Positions 56,077 through 64,000 of a DNA stretch of 64,000 nt are shown here, piece by piece. The position numbers and the translations under genes were made by a program. This DNA comes from Riptortus pedestris. Lineage: Eukaryota; Arthropoda; Insecta; Hemiptera; Alydidae. The notes beneath the pieces are model-generated. The model had not been told where the DNA came from, searched no databases, and saw only the letters and a list, made by a program, of their open reading frames with translations. Within the stretch, counting starts at the first letter, position 1. Each line of letters begins with the position of its first letter. Location of the stretch: assembly GCA_019009955.1 (NCBI GenBank), contig CM032233.1, forward strand, positions 114,816,501-114,880,500, given 5' to 3'.

Positions 56077-56992
56077 AAAGTGCCTTCACTGTGAATTTTA
56101 ATGAATAAGGAACATTTTCCTATTAAATTTCCATTAACTGTTTATCTTGTTATTTTAGGCTGTTTTACTTCTTAAAACGATTATAAAATATCATTGCATT
56201 TAAATTATTTATATTTTAATCATTATTTTATGTCAAGAAATGAAGTAAATAACTGTTCTATTTAATTTTTGATATCTTACTATTTTTAAAAAATGCTGTG
56301 CATATGTACTATAGTTATAACTATAATTAAGGAAAATCTTGTTACCTAACTACTTAATTTATTTTTAATATTTCAACTCCAACTTTCGAAACTGATGAAA
56401 TAATTGATTTAAAGCATTTAAAATTAAGAATCAGTAATTATATCACCTGCTAGTTTTTAGTTAGTGCTGTTGATTTGGTAAGTCATGTACTTTCGTATGG
56501 TTGTGGGATTCTTAAATATTTATTGTGGTCTAGTGTTTCTAGTTTGTGTAAATAACTTTGGAATTTAAGGTTTAGAATATGAAAGAAGTTTCCATATTTA
56601 AAGACATTTATTATGACTCAATTTCCTTTTATATTTTTTGTTAGTATTCATTTTCCATCATAATGTGTATTCTAGGGTACATTATTTATTTCCTTGACCT
56701 TGCTTTTCATCCCTGTGCTTCAAGATTTTCCACTGAAAAAAATCCAAAACATTGCTAAATATTGTTAAGTCTGTCAGTAGATGCTGTCATTACTGGCTCA
56801 TTGTCAGGTCCATGCAAATCTATAAACAGAAGACTTTCAACAGTGATATTATAAACGATAAACTCAACAGCGGCTCAGAAATAATATTTAGGCCACTCTA
56901 AACAGTAAAATGGGGGGAGCACCAGATGGACAGTTGTACCATAATAACTGGCAGATGAAATGACTAAGAATGTAGGTTCACATTAATAAAAA
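56077..56992. other. 3' UTR and downstream flank of PMM
   Basis: Contains ATTAAA at 56122-56127 as a possible polyadenylation signal. The rest is AT-rich with no feature recognised. Confidence 0.4.
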
Positions 56993-57765
56993 AGTCAGCC
57001 ACACAGGGGCTGCACAAACTAAGCAGATTTCCCACGCTCTGGTATAGTAAACTTGTGACTTTTTCGAACCCCCCCCCCCTAAAACTCTCACTATTTTAGG
57101 TTCGATTTCGTCAATAAGTAATGTGATCTTATGCGTTGACTGAAATAGTTAAATATTGAGCATGGTATAGCTCAAATAAACATTTTCGAGTAAAGAATGA
57201 AAATCTTAAGTGATGACATCACACAGAAATAATTTTCATGAATCTCGCATAATAAAGGTCTTTTGAAAACAATAATTGGTATTTAAGCTTAGAATAAAGT
57301 GTTTCATGGTATGACTAGAAGTGGGGGTTTACTGATGGCTGAAAACTAAAAAATCCAAATATCTTGGTTAATATTCATGATACAGGGAATATATATATAT
57401 TAACATTTTTAGTCAATTAAATTTGCAGTAAGATTGATTTTATGACGTTTTTCAATCCAACGAATAATTACAAAGATATTTCGAAATTGCTCCCCTCTAA
57501 CCCTGCCCCCCCCCTCCTCCAACCTGTCTAATTTTATCCGTTAATGAACTTGATCTTTCTTTTTACATAAGCAATTATATGTTGAGTTTGGTACCAATAA
57601 GAAAAAATTGTGACAACTAGAGTGGTAACAGACAAATATATTTATATAATTTTGAACGGACCTCATTTTCATCATCTACTAGGTAGAATCGATAGACATT
57701 TGAAGAAATTTTTCGAAAATTGCATCATGAGTACATCCTCAATAGCTGATTTCCCATAAGTGGAA
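56993..57765 (-). mobile_element. Helentron-like element (family A), long variant
   Basis: Hairpin end AAAGTCAGCCACACAGGGGC (stem conserved with compensating ACACAG), the long-variant middle with ATTTAAGCTTAGAATAAAG and GGGGGTTTACTGATGGC, a very short TATATTTATATAA core, and the first block ending TGATTTCCCATAAG. The 5' palindrome is degraded. Confidence 0.6.
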
Positions 57766-59389
57766 CTTAACATAATATAGGATCGAAATAAATATGCCAA
57801 TTGAAAATTGGACCCAGGGGGGTGCCATTCGATGGACCCACAGATCATAACTTTCTTGTAACCTTGGCGCATGACGCAGCTTAGAAGACAGATCAGCTTT
57901 GTTTACCTTGTAAGCGTTGTTGTCTTCCAGTAAATTATTTTATTTTCTATTGTCATATCATCATGTTCCAACAACTCTCGGAAATTAGGCAAGTCTATCT
58001 TATTAACGGTTCCCGAAGAAAAAAAAAAAGAAATTAAGAAGCAGTGGACAGTTACTTGCAAAGGAGATTCAAAATTTAATCCTGATAATTCTCGGGTTTG
58101 TTAAGAACATTTCAACTAATTATTTAACTATTGATCTGCCAACCAATAGGTGACCCTTGGGCTAAAAACAGAAGCCTTTTCAGCATTTTTCTGGAATCAA
58201 GCTGTACATTTTGGGGCAATGTATTTTTTTTTTAATATTGCTTTAAATTGTGTGAATTCATATATTTGATCCTGCACTTCTTCTTGGCATTGCATTGCAG
58301 TGATTCATGGTTTAGTGTTGTTTTAATCATGGAAGTCGTGACTATTCGTGAAAATGTGCTATGTTAATATTTTAGTTGCATTTAATACTTTAACTCAGCT
58401 TCCTCACTGTGGTGAAATAAGTTAATAAAGTTCATAATTTAAGGATATAAAATTAATAATCATAATTTACTATTACCAGATATTTTATAAATCAGTTAAA
58501 TTTACTTTACATTTATTTCCATATGATGGGATGTTAATATATCATAATATATTTCTGTGCTTGATTTTTTTTTTTTTTTTTTTTTGTGACAATTCAATAG
58601 TTTGGCTTTGAACTCTTGCTTGAGACTGGTTTCTGAAACATTTCCTAGGTATATATGAGTAGAAAGCTCCTTTAGTTCCACTTTTCTACTTGGCTCCAGT
58701 GTATCTCTTTTCAATGATTCTCTACTGGGCTTAGATATATAAACTTTTATGTACCAATTGCTTCAATTTATTACTGATATTTTAGGGATCAGTTATGCTC
58801 AAAAACTGTCTATCATTAATAATAAATAAAGCTATCTGAGTTTTATGAATGACTAGAATTGCTAGACTCAGCTGTATATTTCTTGTGTTTCCATCAAAAA
58901 CTAACTTTTGGTACCCTTTGTAAAATTTCAAGCTAATGGCATTTTCTGTTCCCTTAGAACTATTCCACCTCCTCAAGTAAATGAGTAATGAGGGTTCATC
59001 TAAGTTGATCCAATGCTGCCTAATTATGTGAGCCTTTTTTCCTTCTTGATCCACATTGTCGTTGTCCAATAAAGCAAAGGGTGCTTGTTCACACAGACAA
59101 TATTTTGTATCTTTTTCTTATGTGATCTATTACTAATGATCTGTTTCCAAATGATTTCAGGGCTGAGTAGTTAATACATTAATAACTATGCAATTGAAAT
59201 TTTTGCAAATGTTCATATTCAACTTCACGCTGAATATATCACAGAGAGGATGAGTGGTTTTCTAATTTTGTATATTCATAAACCTTTTTCTTATAATCAT
59301 GTGATTAAATTTTATTTATTTTAGTTTGTATAATTTGTAAAAATATACAAAAATAAAATTGAATTATTTATTTTATTTCCTAGTACAGA
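57766..59389. other. Unassigned stretch
   Basis: No supported gene. A T run at 58566-58585 and open frames at 58502-58714 and 58782-59069 (minus strand) without recognisable motifs. The latter contains HIIRQHWINLDEPSLLIYLR, which I cannot assign. Confidence 0.35.
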
Positions 59390-59394
59390 ACAAT

Positions 59395-59850
59395 ATAAGC
59401 TGAACCCAAAAGTAAAGCTAGTAACACTGATCAGCAGTGGCTTGGCACAGTGGGATGGAAGGACATGAAGAAGACTTAATAATAGTAAGGGGACATAGTC
59501 CCTTCAACAAATACCCTTTATTTATTTATTTTTATATATTTATGTCCACTTTATGCTACTATGGCTAATTGGGATAGGAAAAATACCCTTTAATGAAAGG
59601 GATTAGAAGGTGTGCAATATGTACCCCAAATGTGGTAATGAGGGTGATACTTCCGAGCATATATTGGGAAATTATATGGTGTATAATAGGATAGGGTTTC
59701 AAAGATTTGGAAGGGCTATGGTTGAAAGTAGAGAGATGAGGGAGTTAACATGAAGGGATACCCCGTTTTTGTGAGAGAAGTTGGTAGGTTCACGTAGTGA
59801 ATATGAAGGGCAAAATAGGCTCGCCAAAACAGCTGTAAGATTATTGTTCC
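59395..59850 (+). pseudogene. LINE C-terminal fragment, interrupted by a SINE
   Basis: After the SINE (59521-59578) the sequence reads, across frame changes, CAICTPNVVMR / CPKCGN-type text and SEHILGNYMVYNRIGFQRFG, then RAMVESREMRELT. This resembles the C-terminal Cys-His motif and tail of an I/Jockey-like LINE. Several shifts and stops. Confidence 0.5.
59521..59578 (-). repeat. tRNA-derived SINE, short 5'-truncated copy
   Basis: Only the last 58 bp of the SINE (GTCCACTTTATGCTACTATG and tail). Target duplications AAATACCCTTTA at 59509-59520 and 59581-59592 show it is a genuine truncated insertion and not a leftover. Confidence 0.8.
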
Positions 59851-60109
59851 CAACTCATTCATTCTCTTACAAAACTTGTCGATCTAATTTGTAACCCCCC
59901 CCCTCTCTCTCTCTCTTTAGGTAGATTTACACAACTTACTCTGTGCTATGTAGCTACATTCAACCCTTGTGAATAAAACAGACTTAGTTACAACTAATCT
60001 TACATAGAATAAGCTGTGTTTTTAGATTCTGTATTTTAAACCACTTTCTTTTCTGGAATATCAAAATTCAATTCAAGTTAATTGCTCTTCTACATTATTT
60101 GTATTTGTT

Positions 60110-60331
60110 CTTTGTTATTTATTAATGTCCAATATGTGCTACTAACACTAATTGAGACTGGTTATCTATATTTTATCACCCTTTTGGAGCCATGGTAGCA
60201 CTGAGGATTTCATTTAATGAGTTTACCACTAAATATATTCCTATTGCGCAGCTGATAATCGAACTCGAGAATTTGAAATGAGATTATGACCAATACCTTA
60301 ACTCACACGGCTAACCTAAGCCCCTCCCCAC
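60110..60331 (-). repeat. tRNA-derived SINE, full copy
   Basis: Same family, diverged. Target duplications TATTTGTATTTGTT at 60096-60109 and 60332-60345 (14 bp). Confidence 0.85.
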
Positions 60332-60345
60332 TATTTGTATTTGTT

Positions 60346-61370
60346 TAATAGTTAAATGATAAAACCAACATATTTTTATAAACATCATGGTTTTCTCTAG
60401 AATTACAAATTACAATTTTCTTGAACAACACATGAATAAGAAACACTATTCCGTGATTTCTGGTCTAAAAGATAAAACTTCTTTTTTTTTTGTATTCTAT
60501 AAAATATTATGGAACTCATTTTCATTTGCATATATATGCTAAATACTCCAGATATGAAGAAAATTTATTTTTAATTAGAACATATTGAATATTGTTTTAC
60601 CAATTTTTACCGTATTGTCATATTCCCTGTTTTATAGTTTTTCTAACAAGTATTACTCTTAAATGAGGATGCTTTTAGGGTTACAACAATGGAAAGTAAT
60701 AATGAAACTACTGAAAATTGTATGTACTTAATTGAACAATCGTTTGATCGTAATTTTGAACAAATTATTTGTTCACAAATCCAGATAAATAAGAAAAAAT
60801 TACGTAAAATAATTAGGCCAACTCCCCCTTCTATAAAAGTTTGTATTTAGCGAATTTGTTTTTTCTGATATTACATTAGCAGCTCCATACCAATGTTGGC
60901 ATTTAGTCTTGTATATTTATCTTCTTTAAATTCACTGAAGCCCAACTTGATCTGTAATTAATTACCTTGAAGACTGTGTTTCCTGAATTGAAATGTATTA
61001 CCAAGAAATTAGCATGACCTTTTTTATCATGTAGGGTAGACCGAGGGAACTGAGTACAAAGTCTTGACTAGGCCTGAAATCTATTGGACAATTCTACAAA
61101 CAGTCCCTCGAGTTATGGTGGCTGTTGTGCAAGTTGTTTCTGTTTACTAGTGCTATACATTGTTTTCGACGAGTTTCATTTTATTTTCGAGCTTTACATA
61201 TGTTGATATAAGTACCTTTAGATACTACAGTAGAAATATTTGTTATGGTTATACTTAAACGGCATGCCTTAAGCTACATTTCAATGTATAGAGTCAATCT
61301 CTTTCATTTATTGTGTTGCCTCTAAATCTTCATTCCTGTCTTTTATCTGGTCGGGGTCATGTCGCCACTC
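60346..61370. other. Unassigned stretch
   Basis: Holds a 53-codon frame at 60689-60850 (MESNNETTENCMYLIEQSFD...) after an acceptor-like CTTTTAG. It has a protein-like composition but no recognised motif. No other feature. Confidence 0.35.
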
Positions 61371-61375
61371 TTTGC

Positions 61376-61407
61376 AGGGTAATCCCACCATGGTGGCATT
61401 ACCCTGG
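61376..61407. repeat. Near-perfect 32-bp palindrome upstream of a pogo-like transposase
   Basis: CAGGGTAATCCCACC joined to ATGGTGGCATTACCCTG, with one mismatched pair. The half-site recurs beyond the transposase as GGGTAATCCCGCCAC at 63014-63028 and as GGTGTCATTACCCC at 62971-62984. It may mark the ends or the binding sites of the element. Confidence 0.6.
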
Positions 61408-61446
61408 AAGTTATAACTAATGCGTTTTTGTTTGTGTTTATTTCAG

Positions 61447-62675
61447 ATGCCTAGAGCCCGAAAAAGAATCGCTGAGAAGGCCAAGTGGTCCGAATCAGAT
61501 TTAAAAGCAGCTTCACAACACCTTTCTATTGGCAAATCAGTGAAAAGTGTTGCTCTTCACTTTAAGAATTCCCGATGAACACTTTGTGACAGAATTAAAA
61601 ATAATAAAACCTCAAATCCTACAATGGGTAGAAATCAGGTTATCAATAAGGAGCAGGAAGAAGTTTTAACAAATCGAGTAATAATGATGGGAAACCTTTT
61701 TTATGGAATTACTATTACTGAATTAAGATGTATTGAATTTAGGGTAGCTGAAGACTTTCATATCAAGCATAATTTCAATCATTCAACAAGAATGGCTACA
61801 GAAGATTGCGTAGCTAGTTTTCATAAGAGAAACCCACAAATTTCTCTGAGGAAGCCTTCCACAGCCAGCATTAATAGGGTAATGGAATTCAATAAAGAAA
61901 TGTACTGATCTTTTCTTCAGTAATCTAGAATCTTTAATGGATAAACACACTTTTGAACCAATGCACATTTTCAATGTTGATGAAATGGGAATTTCTAGTG
62001 TTCAGAAGCCAGTTCATGTCCTTGCACGTAAGGGTAAACATCAAGTTCGAGGAATTACAATTTTGGGGGAGAGGTCAGGATATTACTGTTGCTTGTAGTA
62101 TGAGTGCTTCTGGCTTGTTCACCCCACCTATGTTTATCTATTCAAGAAAAAGTATGTCACCCTTGCTTGAAAGAGGTGGACCTGCTGTCTCAGTATACAC
62201 GTGTTCACACAACTGCTGATGAAATGAGAAAATTTTTCTTGATTGGATTAAGCATTTCCAGAAATCCGTAAAATCTTCCGAAGATGATCCCGTTCTCCTT
62301 ATCCTTGACAACCATGGAAGCCATATATCTGTGGCAAGCTGTGAATTTTGTTGAGAGAACCACGTCCAAAATGCTCTCAACCTCATACCCTAATCCTCAT
62401 ACCTTTCACAAGATCCAACCTCTTGATGTCTTGTTCTTTGGGCCTCTCAAAAGAGCGTTTAACAAGGAGTGTGACAAGTTCATGAAAACAAGCACATAAA
62501 AGAAAATCATTCCTTATGACACAGCTTCAATTTTTTATGCCACTTATATGTCTGTTGCAATAATTGAAAAGGAAGTATCAGAATTTCAAAGCACTGGAAT
62601 CTTCCCAGTAAACCCAAATAAGTTCAAGGATGAGGAATTCTTTTTGGTTCATGACTCTCAGGTCAGAAAATGTTG
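61447..62675 (+). pseudogene. Pogo-like transposase (DDE), decayed
   Basis: MPRARKRIAEKAKWSESDLK, then a helix-turn-helix broken by a stop at 61576-61578. Next come MEFNKEMY and a one-base shift near 61906, the first catalytic Asp in [15 protein letters not shown], the second in [13 protein letters not shown] (another frame), and the third in [20 protein letters not shown]. The C-terminal tail [20 protein letters not shown] is typical of the group. At least four frame changes. It differs in sequence from the Tigger at 47370-49605. The element limits are uncertain, perhaps about 61360-63030, judging from the repeated GGGTAATCCC motifs. Confidence 0.82.
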
Positions 62676-63030
62676 AAATGTGTGTAATCTGCAGTGAATT
62701 TGGAACAAATGAACTGTGGTATAAATGTACGTCTGTAGAAAATGGGTTCATGCTGAGTGCGGAGACACCCGAAAATTATATTTGTGATTTTTTCATTTTT
62801 TGAAAATTCAAAGGACTTTTGGATTAAGCTTAATTTGTTAAACTACGCTATATCTTTCATAAGACTGGTGTCAATAAATAGTTGTATTTAAAAAAAAAAC
62901 AACGGTTTCACAGTAAGTATTTATTAGTCATTGGTTTTATTTTACTTCTTAGTCAATAGTTAAAAAGAGTGGTGTCATTACCCCGAGGCTTTAACGGCAT
63001 AACCTGGTGTCATGGGTAATCCCGCCACAG

Positions 63031-64000
63031 TGTAGAGGTTTACAAGTTAATTTTTATGAAGATTCCCTTTGCAGCTACAGTAACAAATAAATGGTGAAAG
63101 TGGTTAATATTGTGTATAATAATTGAAAATATTCACCAATTACAAAAACACATTTTTTATTATGAAAATGAGTGAAGTTCCTTAAGAACCTCCTACTCTA
63201 TCGCTGAAAAACTTTTTAATGGTAAAAATAGTTTTATTTTCCAAGATACTCAAATCTAAATAAAAATATGATTATGTATAATAATAATAATAATATTTAT
63301 TATTATTATTGAAAAAAGTATTTATTTAACAATAAAATCAGTTGACATCAATGGTTTATTTTTTACAACTTTTAATAGACACAATTAAGGAATTAGACAA
63401 GCTATGAAATAAGTTACAACATAGAATTTTATTTATTTATTTTCTATAAATTACATTTCTTTAGAAATTAAAGTGAATTTACTCATTTCATCACAGCTCT
63501 TTTATTAATTTAAAGGACATGATTATGCTTTGTTTTACAATAAGACATATCATTCTTCTGACCTGTAAGACCTTTATTCTTATTCTAATAGCCAAAAATA
63601 AACTCTTTCCATACTCATTTTGGTTTCTCTGATAATTGTTGGAAAACAGTCCAAAATGCAGAAAAGTGTATTTTCTCTGGTTCTTCGCAACAATGATAGA
63701 TGTTGTTATGAAGATGTCATTTTAATAATTAACATTTCTTTTGTATTTTTATTTATATATGTATAGTTATTTACACTTATAATGTTACATTATTTAACTA
63801 TTTACATTTAATTTACAGTTGCATGTATTATGCGATATGGTTATTTACAAATAGTTTTGTATATATATATTTTTTCCTTTTACATATTTACAATTCTTTT
63901 GATTTATTCTAACATTCCTTTATCAACATTTCCATTAAACCTCTGAATTATTCTTAAATTTACAAAAAAAAAAAAATAATAATAATAATATTCACAGCTT
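63031..64000. other. Unassigned AT-rich end of the window
   Basis: Contains (ATA)n/(ATT)n microsatellite stretches at 63280-63310 and 63975-63992. No gene or repeat family recognised. Confidence 0.4.

Noticed and set aside
58782..59069. 95-codon minus-strand frame
   Set aside because: No family recognised and no supporting signals.
60689..60850. 53-codon frame after an acceptor-like site
   Set aside because: Protein-like composition, but no motif, partner exon or context was found. Mentioned only under the stretch description.

Overview
The window looks like nuclear DNA from an arthropod, most likely an insect. It is AT-rich, genes are split by spliceosomal introns, and most of the sequence is transposable-element debris: mariner, Tigger/pogo, hAT, Penelope-like, I/Jockey-type LINE, tRNA-derived SINE, and Helitron/Helentron-like repeats. 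There are no bacterial-type operons, rRNA genes, CRISPR arrays or clear tRNA genes.

Only two host genes can be supported. The first, at 3719-3958 (+), encodes a 79-residue lysine-rich protein resembling small lysine-rich protein 1 (SMKR1). The second is a phosphomannomutase (PMM) gene on the + strand, in five coding exons: 23786-23854, 44989-45103, 52105-52181, 53944-54211 and 55838-56076. The exons join in phase to give a 255-residue protein with the complete family motif set. The gene spans 32 kb because intron 1 (21.1 kb) and intron 2 (7.0 kb) are full of transposons. Intron 4 uses a GC-AG splice pair with a strong AG/GCAAGT donor.

Layout. 0-23 kb: many copies of a repeat family with AGCAGATTTCCC inverted repeats, an internal (TA)n tract and a terminal hairpin (best explained as non-autonomous Helentron-type elements), Helitron-like repeats with a CTAG end, the SMKR1-like gene, a Penelope-like fragment, a 740-bp Tigger-type MITE and LINE scraps. 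24-45 kb (PMM intron 1): a SINE, a 1155-bp mariner with TA duplications, a 7-kb block of Helitron-like elements expanded by a 298-bp tandem repeat, a Penelope-like element with inverted arms and candidate hammerhead ribozymes nested inside a hAT remnant, and a LINE fragment. 45-52 kb (intron 2): a mariner remnant, a complete but mutated Tigger/pogo element, and a 5'-truncated LINE with RNase H. 52-56 kb: the last PMM exons with a SINE and a LINE scrap. 56-64 kb: another Helentron-like copy, LINE and SINE fragments, and a decayed pogo-like transposase.

Every transposase or reverse transcriptase reading frame examined carries frameshifts, stops or catalytic changes, so none looks autonomous. 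Several insertions still have clear target-site duplications, which allows the order of nesting to be read. I found no undescribed multi-gene system. The most unusual structures are the inverted hammerhead/Penelope arrangement, the 298-bp array inside the Helitron-like repeats, and a Helentron-like element whose empty insertion site can be inferred from an interrupted LINE reading frame.
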